64,000 nt of DNA, from assembly GCA_963556255.1 (NCBI GenBank), contig OY744605.1, positions 6,753,267-6,817,266 on the forward strand, given 5' to 3'. Positions 46,601-57,606 of this stretch are shown here, one piece after another (within the stretch, counting starts at the first letter, position 1; every line of letters begins with the position of its first letter). The position numbers and the translations under genes were made by a program. The DNA is from Allolobophora icterica (taxonomy: Eukaryota > Annelida > Clitellata > Crassiclitellata > Lumbricidae). The notes under the pieces were generated by a model. The model did no database searches. It saw nothing but the letters and a program-made list of their open reading frames with translations, and was not told the origin of the DNA.

Positions 46601-46840
46601 GTGGTGATCTCTCTGTTCCTTTTGCACGCACCGCTACTATGCAGCAGCGTGCTTTCTCCGTCGTTGGTCCCAAAATTTGGAATGGGCTTCCTTCTGAGCT
46701 GCGGTCTCTTCCTCGAAACTCATCCACCGCTTTCTTCTCTGCTCTAAAGACTTTTCTCTTTCGCCGGGGTTGGGCTGGGAGCGCCTCTGAATAGATTCCT
46801 TGAAGGGGCGCTATATATAAATGTTTGATTGATTGAGTAT
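43700..46840 (+). mobile_element. nearly full-length L2/CR1-like LINE
   Basis: It comprises a 5' leader, one long ORF2, a 3' hairpin (GGGAGCGCCTCTGAATAG...GGGGCGCTATATA) and a short TTGATTGATTGA tail. No ORF1 was recognised. About 38 bases around 43660-43697 and 47078-47115 (GACCAATAGCGGA inside) are similar and flank it. It sits inside the hAT-bounded element at 43088-48543. Confidence 0.8.
43786..46794 (+). pseudogene. LINE ORF2: endonuclease + reverse transcriptase, single in-frame stop
   Basis: The frame spans about 1000 codons and is interrupted only by TAA at 45478-45480. An apurinic-type endonuclease comes first (ATWNVRSL, TESWH, GDLNLH, SDHGLVF). The reverse transcriptase follows (FRPIANVS, FDVSAAFDSVDHD, GLPQGSVLGPLLY, LYADDIQAY) and then a C-terminal region ending GWAGSASE. 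The stop falls in the KIIE-xLVAQQL segment, within the RT domain. Apart from that single change the protein looks complete, so the copy is recent. The domain pair and the microsatellite tail fit the Jockey/CR1/L2 group. A few codons upstream of the first ATG may belong to it. Confidence 0.85.
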
Positions 46841-48540
46841 TCTTTCAACCATGCGCTTCGAAATACCCTCCCGTCACAACGTGGAAACACGTACGATTTG
46901 GAAGGTGTCCAACACTCGGTGGGCCTAAGTAATTTGTACTTCAAGTCATTGGCCATCGTTATGGCTTGGTCGACATAGCGTCCAATGTGAAGTTCGTGGA
47001 GTGTGAGGGTATCCGCAACCGTCATGCTGGGTTAAACCTCAACGGGATTGGTAACTTGGAGAGTTGTTGATTCTAGCTTTGATAATCGACCAATAGCGGA
47101 GAGAGGGGGCCTTTACGGTGGTAGTGTTACTACTAGTAGTAGTGGTCGCATAATTGAGCTGTTCGGACTCTACGGATGTAGTCACTGTACTGTCAGTTAA
47201 ATTTTCGTTTCTTTAAGAAATGTCTAATGTCCATCTGTAAATATTAAAAATTGGAGACGTTATATTTTCATGGAATTCAAATTAAACTTTTACTAAGTTC
47301 GTCAGGGTTACGGTTATTTGGTATGCATAGCCAACGTAAAAGAAAAAAGTTAATAATTGAATTATCATATTTAGCCTAATTACCACGAAACTGAAAGTGG
47401 AAGTTAAACACAAGCACACTATCAATTTGATTATATTACTCATTGAGCTTATTATATATAATATAAAAGAAGCTACTGTCATTATTTTAGAAGATTAGGC
47501 TAGGGCCTACTACAACCAGCTTCCGACTTGGAGTAAAGAATTTGCGCAAATATTCCCTTACTCTATTTTCCTCCCTCAAAGTAGGCCTAATACGAGCAAA
47601 CCTACCTTCCCAGTCGAAGGTCGAATCGGTTTCGTTCAGGGACAAGACAACACACGTGAAACGGCTACGTAGATAGACTTTATTCAGCGCTCACTTTTTC
47701 AACCCTCAACGCAGTCGACCCTCACAGTTCCTACGAAATTGCCCTACTCAGAAGTGTTCGTCTTTTTCGTTCGTGCAATACTGCCCGACTGACTCGCACA
47801 GCGTAGTAGTAGAAGTTTCAGTTTAACGACCCGTGTGACAACAAAGATCAATAGATTCGCATTCCTCCTTCATCCAGGCTTGGGACTGGTTCCGAAGCTA
47901 GAGGGGTAGGCCTATATTTAAAAAGTCTGGCAGAACGTGTGTTAGCTGGCATCTAAGGGAAGAAGCTGATTACTTAGTCAGAGACTGTGGATCCAGCCAG
48001 TGTCAATAATATATGTTTATATATATTTGTGTGTATATATATATATGCATACATATATATGCATATATATATATATATATACACTTCTGAGTAGGGCAAT
48101 AACGTCCTGACTACCCGGTTCCCCGGCCAGACCTGTTATCTCGCATCGATCGGCTAAAAACAACACAAGAACCGCTGGTAAAGGGAATACGATACCAATT
48201 AGCCGCCAGCCGACACGAGTGAATGCATTTGACCTTCTCGGGGTTGACAATATGAATCTCCATGTTACCCAGAGAGAATTCTATACGTTAAATTTTCAAA
48301 GATATGCCTAAACAAAGACATAGGTCCAACTTGTAGAGCGCATACCGTATTTTAACGGTCGGTACACTACTCACGTTGAAAATCGTGTTGTAATGATCAT
48401 AATAAAAAAAATTAAATTTAGCGATTGGAATAAATAAATTGTGAACGATTGGAATAAATAAACTGTGGAAAAGGCCCCACATCTTGGAAAATGGTCTCAG
48501 GGGGAGCGGCCGCTCCCCCTGCTCCCCCCTAGCTACGCCT
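46841..48540. other. interior of the hAT-bounded element, gene-free
   Basis: No coding homology was recognised. It contains TAGGCCTA octamers (47583, 47906), a TATA-rich tract (48003-48085), and ordinary AT-rich DNA. Confidence 0.4.
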
Positions 48541-48599
48541 CTGGCCCGAGTCCGAATTCCAGAGATCCAGATCAAGAGAGGAGGCATAGGCCTATGGCC

Positions 48600-48810
48600 T
48601 AGCCCCTGTTAAGGCGGGTGTCGTTTAGGTGAGACTTCAGTTTTGAGTGGAAAGCCCGTGGTAATAGATAGAGGAACACGAGGAGGAGGAGGATGGAGGA
48701 CGGGTTGCAGTGGTGACGGAGGAACCGAGAATCTGCGGAAGTAAGAGGGGAGATCGTTCCAGCGATGGTGTGGACATGGCTCGGTTGAACAACTTGAGAT
48801 GAGTAGTGAC
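48600..48810 (-). mobile_element. LINE/SINE-derived remnant split by a hAT MITE
   Basis: The sequence (for example GATCGTTCCAGCGATGGTGTGG) resembles, on the minus strand, the WNDLPSYFR..LKTEVSPK type C-terminus of CR1/L2-like LINEs. It continues after the hAT MITE at 49091 (GTAGTGACTGGAGGTCGAG). It is degenerate and short. Confidence 0.5.
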
Positions 48811-49090
48811 CAGGGGCGGATCCAGGGGGGGCCAATCCGGCCATGGCCCCCCATTTGAAATTTTTATTTATTTTTAACATGTGTTTTATGGGCGTTTTAT
48901 GATGTTTACACAGGCGTGCCCCCCCCCTGTAGGCGTGGATGAGTAAAATGTGCACCGAACGCGGGTCCCGTAGATGTAGACTGAAGACATTAAAAAGGTT
49001 AACGACTAAAAAAAAAGGTCATGAACTTTTTTGGGAGATGACTACAAAAAATTTTGCCCCCCCCTGATAGACCGTCTGGATCCGCCTCTG
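48811..49090. mobile_element. hAT-type MITE, TSD GTAGTGAC
   Basis: The ends CAGGGGCGGATCCAGG and CTGGATCCGCCTCTG are flanked by an exact GTAGTGAC at 48803-48810 and 49091-49098. It is 280 bp. The same end sequence occurs in the element at 60700-60954, so they form one subfamily. Confidence 0.92.
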
Positions 49091-49119
49091 GTAGTGACTG
49101 GAGGTCGAGAAAGACTGAG

Positions 49120-49345
49120 ATCATACTGCGTTTCAGTTTGAAGATATTAAACGAAGATTATTTTATTATTATTATTTATTCAATCAAAGTATCCATAATA
49201 TTCCATATAGACGAAAAAAATGCAAATTAACACACGTCTACGATACAAAATGGCGACCGTGGTTGCTTCGGTAGATCATGTTCGTGATAATAATCTTCGT
49301 TTAATATCTTCAAACTGACAATTACGCAGTATGATTACAAATCAG
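49120..49345. mobile_element. inverted-repeat MITE with 44-bp arms
   Basis: The left arm contains ATCATACTGCGT and TTTGAAGATATTAAACGAAG (49120-49162). The right arm carries the reverse complement at 49288-49341. No 8-bp duplication was found, so the superfamily differs from the hAT group. Confidence 0.75.
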
Positions 49346-50514
49346 TATGAACGGATGATCACAAGTTATTACAGGAGTCGAATTTAACTGTACACGGCAG
49401 CCATGCAAGGCGCCCATCACGTCCTACATCTCATTTTAACAACGCGCCATCTCGCGAATGAAAGGCTGAGTGGACCTAAATTTGATATCGTATTTGGACG
49501 TCAAAATATAGTTCGATGGTCTGCAAGAGCCGATCAACTGCAGTAAGTTGGGATGATTTTAATCGTTGATCCAGCTTCTAATTTAGTTTATAATATTTTA
49601 ATCGTTCATCCTGCTTCTAAAAGTGATCTCTTGGCACCTATAGGCATCTATAGTCAGTGTATATTTATGCTAACGAACGGGGCGGCTGCATTTACCCGAT
49701 AAGGATCGACCCCGTTAAGCTGCAATTACGCCCGTGAAAATACATATTTGACCTAATATTTCTGGACTGAAGTGGACCTCATTATGGTATCTTTAAAGAT
49801 CGTTCTACGGGGCTTCTCTACCGGCGTTCACAAGCGCGTATACAGAGCCCTGGGCAAGATGGGGATCTTACCCCTCTTGGAATTTACATCTGAGCTTTTT
49901 GGGCCCACCTATCACGCCGAGTGAAGACTTTTCCAGTTGTAATGTATTTACCATACCAAACCCCTCTGGCACTGTTTTCTGTGGGCGCGTATGGGTAACG
50001 CAAACTGGGTTGTCTTGTGGATTTTGAAGGGTATAATGCTCTGTGTTTGTTAATAAATTATCCAGCAACAATTTAAGTGAGCCATCATTGTGCTACTGGT
50101 GACACCTGGTGTTGGGCTATGGGCCCAATGAACTGGCTGTTGGGATATAATTGTCGAAAAGGGGTTCAGCTTAAATATCCTTTGACTTACCCCAGAACCA
50201 CTCTTCTGAATAAAAATGTCGATGGTAAGGTGGTATGTATGTACTTACCTTACCAAACTCAGCATGATTGATTTTGGCTTGACCAAATGCCTACAAACAA
50301 GTTAATTGCAATCGCAAACTCCAATTTTCTAAAGTGCTACTCGAAAACTAAGCACAGGATACCAGCTTATTCACAAGCACTGCGTCATGGACAAAGGCAG
50401 AAGAGTTGCTGTTGCAAAATATGATAACTAATCAGTTTCCTTGAATTTGTAATTGTGATTTATTCTGTAGCCCCGAGATTTATGAGGTGCTCCTGGCGAA
50501 CATTACATCACACC
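49346..50514 (+). other. 5' flank of HDHD2
   Basis: No coding or repeat signature was recognised in most of this stretch. It should contain the HDHD2 promoter and 5' untranslated sequence, but no core element could be singled out. Confidence 0.4.
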
Positions 50515-53500
50515 ATGTCTAGGAGAATTGAAATGGTGCTGGTTGATCTGAGTGGAACGCTGCACATCGAGGACTCGGCAATACCTGGAGCGCTGGAAGC
50601 TCTTACAAGGTGATGAAACTGTCCCATGTTGTTGCAAAATAATGTTTCAAATGGTATGGCAGCATTTCTTCGATAGTCTTCTGTACTTTGGTTGGATACC
50701 TTGAAGTAAGTAAGTATGTTCTTTATTAACCAATTGCTAAATGAGCTTTGGTGTACAGACATCTAATAAACACACTTTGATTTTAATAGATATCTTATTA
50801 TTTTAATTGATATGTAATGATATTGATTTAATGGAATTCTATTGTTTCGATTTTAATAGAATTATGTCATCCAGTGCAACAAATGATGTAATTAGGGCAA
50901 CCAAATGATGTAATTAGTGCAACCGTAGTGGAGGAACAGTTGTGCTCATAATTGACTAGAAATGTATTCTGTTTTTATTGGTGGTGAAACTGGTGATCAG
51001 TAAAGGATCGGAATCTGAAAAATCTGAAATCTATATTATAACACAACTGCTTGCTTGTGTTTTCAACTTGTCTCATTGTGGGGCAAGGTAGCCGAATGGA
51101 TAGAACGCTTGACCTGTAACACTGAGATTATGGGTTCAAGCCTCCACTCAGGCACTTGCTGTGTCGGAACCGTGAGCAAATCCTTAAGCGCAGTTGTTCA
51201 GCGCCATTCATGCTGTGTTGTGTCATTGTATGTGCACTTCTGAATTTTAGAGGGAGGGTGTATCAAACAGTTGTTTTGTATTGTGTTAATTTGGGGGTGT
51301 TAAATATTCTAAATAAATGTAATAAATAGAAATAAATGTAATATTGGGGGCTAAATATTCTAAACTAAAGGTTCAAAATAGAAATAAATATAATATTGGC
51401 TGATAAATGTTCTGAAATGTTCTAAATAGAAATAAATGTTATATTGGCTGTGAAATGTTCTGAAATGTTCTAAGTAGAAATAAACTTAATATTGGGTGCT
51501 AAATGTTCTAAATGTTTTAGATATGTGTCATTCATGGTGCTTGACATCTTAGGTTACGAAAATCGAACGTGAAACTGAAGTTTGTGACAAATACGACGAA
51601 GGAACCATTGCGGCTGTTGCACGAAAAGTTAACACAGATCGGCTTCAAAATCGGAAAGGACGAGATCTTTACGTCGCTTACAGCAGCGCGAAATCTGGTG
51701 ACCGGAAGAGGATTAAGGCCACTCCTGTTGTTGGAGGAATCAGCCAAAGAAGATTTTACGGGTAGCTGTGCATGCTATCAACTGTAAACTGAGGATGGGA
51801 CCCCTTTGGTTGGGTTCAACATAATTGTAATTTAGTAACTTATTTCATGCGGGTGTCTAACGCACAAGGCATCATCCGATGATGCACCAAAACCAAGCTG
51901 TGATCAGGGCAATATCCAGAAGGTCAAACTGTTAGACAGAGAGGCAGCCTATGATGGATAAGCAATTTGAAAGAGGTGTGCTCAAGTGTTCAAAATTTCC
52001 GCTCCACCAGCACCCGCTAGCCAACTCGGTTACGATGAGTACACTGACCTTACGCTGTCGGTGGAAAGATGAGATGGCGAGGGAGAGGACTCCCTACCCG
52101 CGCTCATATGCTGAGGCTAAGAAAATGAAGTCGCTAGCACTTCATACCCATGGCTGCCTCAGGGCTAGGTTATGGGACTGAAAATAATCTTAAGTGAACG
52201 AGGTGAGTCTTAAGTGAAAGAAATAAGTCTTTAAGTCCTTCTACATTTGAAAGTTGCTATATAGTAAATATCTTAAAACATACATTCATACAACCTCAAC
52301 TAACTAGATGTGGCTACTAAAGTGCTCCTGCAGTTGCAAAGCATTTTCTACAGTGCAGTGACTGCAGTCTCTGGTATTTCTGGAGATGAAACTTAGGCAT
52401 CACGATATGTTGAAATTTGTGATTTTGTTGATTTAGGTGTAAGCGAAGAGAATCCAAATGCGGTCGTTGTTGGATTGGCACCTAATGTTTTCAAGTACGA
52501 CATTCTCAACGATGCATTTAGGTTGGTTGTACATTTGATGTTGTTACTGCGTACGTTTGGATTTATTTTATATATTTATTATTTATTTATTATTTATGCA
52601 CTGTTTATCATTGCTGGTCCTTCCATCTGGAACTTTATCTGCTCACATTTGCTGCTCTCCTACCAAGATTGTCTTTCTCTTCTAACTGAAAACTTGCCTC
52701 TTCTAGTCTACCTATGGCTCTTAATTTTTGTCTTCCTGCACCTAATCAGGAGGCCAGAAGCCTTCATGTTTTTAATACACAGTTTAAAATGTATGTACTA
52801 TGTACCTCTTAGCATTTGTGCTGACAGTTGACAGTCAAAAGCATCGTAGAAGTAGCTTGCTAATGTCAACACTATATAAATTGTCGTAATTACAAATCTC
52901 CCAGGAAAAATGTAAGCTTCTGAACTTTGTAAAGAGGGCATTATGAAATTACAGTTGTATCGAGTAAAACGTAATTTAAGATTTATGGGCATTTCGAAGG
53001 TGACGATCTGTTGTGTATGGCTCATAAATTGTATATTTTAGGTTACTGTTAGATGGTGCTTCTCTGATTGCTATTCACAAAGGAAGATACTACAGGAAGA
53101 AGGATGGGCTTTATCTAGGCCCAGGTTAGTAGTCTTCGAAAACACAACATGTTGAATGCAGTTAATGAAACTGTAGTAAGAGTTTTGTAGTTCGTAAAAG
53201 GTGCTGTATAAATTACAACGTACTTGCATGCATACAAACCTATGTACATACCTATTGTACATACATTCATACATGTAGACATACTTACGTATAAACCTGT
53301 GAACATCTTATCTTATCTTATCTTATCTTATCTTATCTGAACATTTATAAAGCGCTTCTCTCAGCAGGGCTATACAGAAGCGCTCTCAACGTGACAGGCC
53401 CGTAAACAAGTAAGTCTTTAGGCAGCGAAGAGAAGCAGGTGTGATCCCCTCTAGAACCGTACTACGGACTGCAGGGGGAAGGTCATTCCATAGTGACGGA

Positions 53501-56500
53501 CCCACTACAGCGAAGGCCCGATGCTGGGTCAGGGAAGTCCGCGATCGAGGGACAAAGAGATCAAGTCGGACGGAGGAACGAAGAGGACGAGATGAGCGGG
53601 CAGAGAGTGGTTTACACATCAAATCACAGAGATATTTAGGCGCTAGACCCTGCTGGGACTTAGTTACTAAGAGCAAGACTTTAAATCTGATCCTAGACGC
53701 CACAGGAAGCCAATGAAGTTCATTGGTCATGTATGTGGAGATATGCGAGTAACGTGGGAGACGTGCAATAAGTCTGGCTGCAGCATTCAAGACCGACTGC
53801 ATTGAGGACAGACGCGTCTTTGGAAGTCCGATTAGCACCGAGTTACAATAGTCGATACGTGTACAGACAAAGGCGTGCACCATGGTTGTAAAGACAGTGG
53901 TGGATACTGACCTCCTAATGGCTCTAAGACGCCTTAGTTGGTAGTAACAGGAGCGGGTCAGCAGTGTTAGGTGCTCAGTGAACGTTAAGGCACTGTCAAG
54001 TGTGACACCCAGATCACGGACACTAGAGGAGAAAGTGAAGTCAGGAAATAGTGAGGTCAGTAGCTGGAGGTCAAGTTTTGACAATTGCTGTTTGGTTCCA
54101 AACCAAATCAATTGGGTTTTTGATGGATTAAGGCTAAGTCTATTTGCCATCATCCACATGCATGAATACATAGGTGTACATTCATGCATACATACATACA
54201 TACCTGCATACATACCTGCATACATACATACCTGCATACTTACATACTTGTATGCATACATACATCCCTGCATACATACATACCTGCATACATGTGGCTG
54301 AATGGTTATGTGTTGGATCTTTTATTTCTTGTCTGGGTTTCAATCCCCAGTGAGAGGATCAGTATGTGCCCTTTCCTAGCACGGCCATCCTTATGTCATC
54401 CTTGAAAGGCACAAATATTCAAGTGCATCATAAACTAATAAAATTCTGTCATTTTGTCCAGGTCCCTTTGTTGCCGGACTGGAGTATGCCGCTGGGGTGA
54501 CGTCGGAAGTCGTGGGCAAGCCAGAGGCAGCGTTCTTCCACGAAGCTCTTCGAACAACTCAGAGTGAACCAAGTACAGCTGTCATGATAGGTGATGTGAG
54601 TATGCAACTGGTTAATATTATACATACTAAGATCTTTATCGTGTGATATCACTGCTCTTAATAAAGCAGTCCAATTTGCATTCCAGCACGTATCCTGCAC
54701 ATTAATATTCAATTAATGCTGCATGAATATTCAAGTTTCCTGCACATTAACCCTTTTAGCGTGGATCCCGAGTATACTCGGGCTGAGGAATCCATTCCCA
54801 TAGCGTGGATCCCGAGTTAACTCGGGCAAGGATAGAACTCACCACCTAGTAGGCGTGGAGCCCGTATAAACTCGGGATAACGTTAGAAGGTCATGTCTGT
54901 TGTGCAGAGGGTGTCTTAGTACATGCTGTAGCAGCCATGGGGTAACCTTGGCCTAGTCACGTGGTCACTGGCGACTACTAGCCGGCCGTCGTCATCGTCG
55001 TCGTGTCCGTATTTTAGGTCAAAATGGCAGGTCTCAAACGTGATACAGTTGCAGAGAGTGTGGTGAAGTTGGACTGTGCCCTGCCCCATGCTTGGAATTG
55101 TTTATCACACCAAATTCAAATACTGATCTACGTTGTAGCGGTCACTTTCACTATGATAACTCTTTGTTTTTGGTGGTTCTGACCACAAATTTTGACATGT
55201 TGCATGACCGGTGTTCTTCTGTTGTACTTCTGCCAAGAATGTGCAGAAAACTTATTTTCAAGTGAATAAAAAAAATTTGGGGTGACGGTATAATGCAAAA
55301 TAACTTAGGATTACTTCCAGAACAATCATAGCATCATTATAACATCAATATCTGAAAAAGAAATTTTGCAAAAAAAATTCCCTCCTGGCCGAGAGTTAAC
55401 AAAAATTTTATTCCACGCTAAAGGGGTTAATTGGGGGGGGGGTTAGCTTGAGTTGGTGTTTTTGTGGGTGTTTTCATTTTGTCTAATCTTTGTGTTTCTG
55501 CTTTGAGCGAAATAAAGTATATATATTAATGTTCAATTGTGCATGAATATTCAAGCTTTGTATTCATTAATATTCTATGAATTGTGCATGAATATTCAAG
55601 CTTTGTATTCATTAATATTCTATGAATTGTGCATGAATATTCAAGTAATAATCCTGGGCGTTAACAGTCTGTGAATTCTGCATGAATATTCAAGTTCCCT
55701 ACTGCTAAGATTTTATAAATTCATCTGTTATCTTTGCTGTAGGATGTTCGTGATGATGTGGCTGGAGCTATGAAGGCTGGTCTGTTGGGCATTCTCGTAA
55801 AAACAGGCAAGCAGAGAAAATTTTTATGCACTCTTACATCTGACTTCCATAGTGTCACTATAACAATGAACAAAGTCTGTGGTTCAATAAAGCTGATCAG
55901 CAAATCCAGTCAATTATGAAGTCTTCAGAGCAGTACCTGCCAATTGTCCGGTTGAACGAGATTTTTCAGTTGCTGGACCTACTTTTTGGAACTCTCTCCC
56001 TGTGTCTTTATGCTCTGCTCAACTTAAAACTCGCCTCTTTCAAATTGCTCATTCACAACAGGCTGCCTCTCTGTCTTACGGACTGATGTTCTGGATATTG
56101 ACCTGATTACGGCTTGGTTTTAATGTGTCATAGGTTGAGGCCTTGCGCATTAGACACTGGCACTATAGAAGTTACTAATTAATAATAATAATGTGTTCTG
56201 GCTCAGACCTTTATTGATTTATTTTAACCAATGTACTGAAACCAAATAATTGGGCCTTGTGGATTTGTGTTGGCTAAGCGTTGGTCAATAGGATAGTCTG
56301 TAGTCTCTACATGATGCAGCTTTTATATGGCATGGAGAATGTAACCTGATTTTCCATTTTTCCAGGCCTATTGGATTTTGGCTTCTCCAGTAGAGTGTGA
56401 TTTTTTTACTTTGCGTTATGACACAAGTCATTTTGTTCGATTATTATTCTCAGACTAGCATCCATTATTTTCAATTTTTATCATCCATTTTATTCATACT

Positions 56501-56764
56501 TCTGTTTTAATCCTTTAACGATGAGAGGGATTAGTTTTCCATGCATTTTAGTACACGCTCGTCATTAAAGGTTCAAGTATCTTTTGTCAGCCATGAAGTT
56601 TGCATTATTTTGAAACTATTACTTCACATCAACATGTAATTTTTTTAACGTTTTTAGGTAAGTACAGAGAAGGCGACGAGACAACCATATCTCCTCCGCC
56701 AACTGCTGTATGCAATGATTTCCAGGCTGCAGTCGAATACTTGATAAAAAACTTTCTTTCGTAG
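50515..56764 (+). CDS. HDHD2: HDHD2, haloacid dehalogenase-like hydrolase domain-containing protein 2
   Basis: Seven exons: 50515-50609, 51553-51761, 52437-52521, 53042-53124, 54462-54595, 55743-55806, 56658-56764. The phases fit throughout, giving 258 aa, the usual family length. HAD motif I is VDLSGTLH (D11, with Ser at 13 as usual in the HDHD2/LHPP branch), motif II is VTNTTKE, motif III Lys is in VVGKPEA (K177), and motif IV is MIGDDVRDD (about 199-207). It is a soluble HAD-family protein, probably a phosphatase; its substrate is not established. Six introns hold SINE, LINE and piggyBac insertions. Intron 6 uses a GC donor (ACAG|gcaagc), while the others are GT-AG. It is convergent with the PRMT gene, with about 840 bp between stops. 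No defects seen. Confidence 0.95.
51078..51250 (+). mobile_element. tRNA-derived SINE in HDHD2 intron 1
   Basis: A tRNA-like head (GGGGCAAGGTAGCCGAATGG; box B GGTTCAAGCCTCC) is followed by GTGAGCAAATCCTTAAGCG, the same layout as the SINEs at 8129 and 59810. Confidence 0.7.
51300..51500. repeat. tandem repeat in HDHD2 intron 1
   Basis: About four imperfect copies of a roughly 50-60 bp unit containing AGAAATAAATGTAATATTGG and TGTTCTAAA. Confidence 0.7.
51848..52145 (-). mobile_element. SINE/LINE-derived repeat in HDHD2 intron 2
   Basis: The right part (GATGAGATGGCGAGGGAGAGGAC) matches the minus-strand SINE at 57310-57535. The left part (GGTGTCTAACGCACAAGGCATC) recurs at about 29118 and 37080, and in reverse at about 56145. 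It is a composite of two repeat pieces, non-coding. Confidence 0.55.
52600..52790 (+). pseudogene. LINE C-terminal remnant in HDHD2 intron 3
   Basis: The frame carries AGPSIWN..., the conserved AGPxxWNSLP box near the C-terminus of CR1/L2-like reverse transcriptase proteins. It is very short and degenerate. Confidence 0.4.
53310..54160 (-). pseudogene. 5'-truncated CR1/L2-like LINE in HDHD2 intron 4
   Basis: The minus-strand frame (open from about 54155 to 53386) encodes the RT C-terminal part: [54 protein letters not shown] and [17 protein letters not shown]. It is followed by a GAGCGCTTCTG...AGAAGCGCTTTATAAAT hairpin and a (GATAA)n tail at 53310-53337. The 5' truncation joins a CATA microsatellite (54160-54295). 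The frame is intact but lacks the catalytic palm. Confidence 0.85.
54751..55426. mobile_element. piggyBac-type MITE in HDHD2 intron 5, TSD TTAA
   Basis: The ends CCCTTTTAGCGTGGA and TCCACGCTAAAGGGG are perfectly nested between TTAA at 54747-54750 and TTAA at 55427-55430, the piggyBac signature. It is 676 bp with no transposase. Just inside the left end are three copies of a GCGTGGATCCCGAGT-type palindromic unit (54760, 54803, 54851). Confidence 0.88.
55527..55700. repeat. 45-bp tandem repeat in HDHD2 intron 5
   Basis: Three to four copies of a unit containing GTGCATGAATATTCAAG and TTAATATTCTATGAAT. A related copy lies on the other side of the piggyBac MITE (54700-54745), showing the transposon inserted into this array. 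Confidence 0.8.
55905..56195 (+). pseudogene. CR1/L2-like LINE 3' fragment in HDHD2 intron 6
   Basis: The plus-strand translation contains [26 protein letters not shown], a typical LINE C-terminus. It is followed by a 3' end and an (AAT)n tail at about 56185-56195. Confidence 0.65.
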
Positions 56765-57309
56765 CAAAGTTTGTACTTATCGTGAAACATCAGTGGAAAT
56801 CGCAATTACTGCTTGAAGCTGTCAATCAATTTTGCTCGCAGTTCAAGTTCGAGTTTGTTTGCTGTGTCGAGTATCTTGAGTTTTTATGGTAAGCGTAAGG
56901 AGAGTTCAGACTGCAGTTGATGAAACTCAGTCTTATCCATCTGTGACCAACAGCATAGTTTTTGAAGAAGGCTTTAATGTGTTTACTGTGAAAGATTTGC
57001 AGTTGATGGGAGACTCTGCTGTAGACTTGAGCTACACTACATTCTGTAATTTGCAGTTCACAAAGGAATTAAACTATGATCAAGCTGCTCAAAACTGTCA
57101 AAGCATTTGCTGCAGATCTCGTAAAGTTTCCTTTTCTGTACAGGCTAAATAAACTTCTGCACCTTGTTGGCATTGTATTGTTTTATGTTGTAAAGATTAG
57201 CAATATGTTAAAATGCAAACTAAACATGTTTTAATGTGTTTTGAAGACGAATAAGAAGAGCAGGCCCTTAAGCTAACGTCAAGAAGCAGACATGGGTATG
57301 CAGTGTTAG

Positions 57310-57535
57310 CGACTTCATTTTCTCAGCCTAGGCTTATGAGGGTGGGTGGCTGGTCCTCTCCCTCGCCGTCTCGTCTTCCCACCGACAGTGTATGGTCAGT
57401 GTACTTATAGCGAGTTGGCCAAGGCCTGCACGTGAAGGGGAACTCTCAAAACAATTTTCTGCACTGGCAGGGATTTGAATCCCACCTCTCGGTTGATAGT
57501 CCAGCACACTAACCACTTTTGTCACATTCTGACAT
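57310..57535 (-). mobile_element. tRNA-derived SINE between HDHD2 and the PRMT gene
   Basis: On the minus strand the tRNA-like head reads GTGGTTAGTGTGCTGGACTA with box B GGGATTCAAATCCC. The body ends with GACGGCGAGGGAGAGGACC. It is related to the repeat at 51960-52145. Confidence 0.65.
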
Positions 57536-57606
57536 TAGAGAAATAGGTTTCATTTGGTCAAGATGCCTTTAAATTTATTTGCTTCAAATATAGGATTTTA
57601 TGGCTG

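Larger units (their letters stand above)
43088..48543. mobile_element. 5.46-kb hAT-bounded element, TSD GCCCGAGT
   Basis: The left end CAGTGGCGTAGCCAGG and right end CCCTAGCTACGCCTCTG are flanked by an exact GCCCGAGT at 43080-43087 and 48544-48551. Such ends and an 8-bp duplication mark a hAT insertion. The interior contains two LINE insertions but no recognisable hAT transposase. It is either a non-autonomous element grown by later insertions or one whose transposase has decayed beyond recognition. Confidence 0.8.

Noticed and set aside
43088..48543. hAT transposase inside the large hAT-bounded element
   Set aside because: I looked for the hAT dimerisation and DDE motifs in both directions and found only LINE proteins and short unrelated frames.
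56886..57152. small plus-strand gene after HDHD2
   Set aside because: The 88-codon frame has no recognisable motif, follows the HDHD2 stop by about 120 bases, and is best taken as 3' untranslated sequence.
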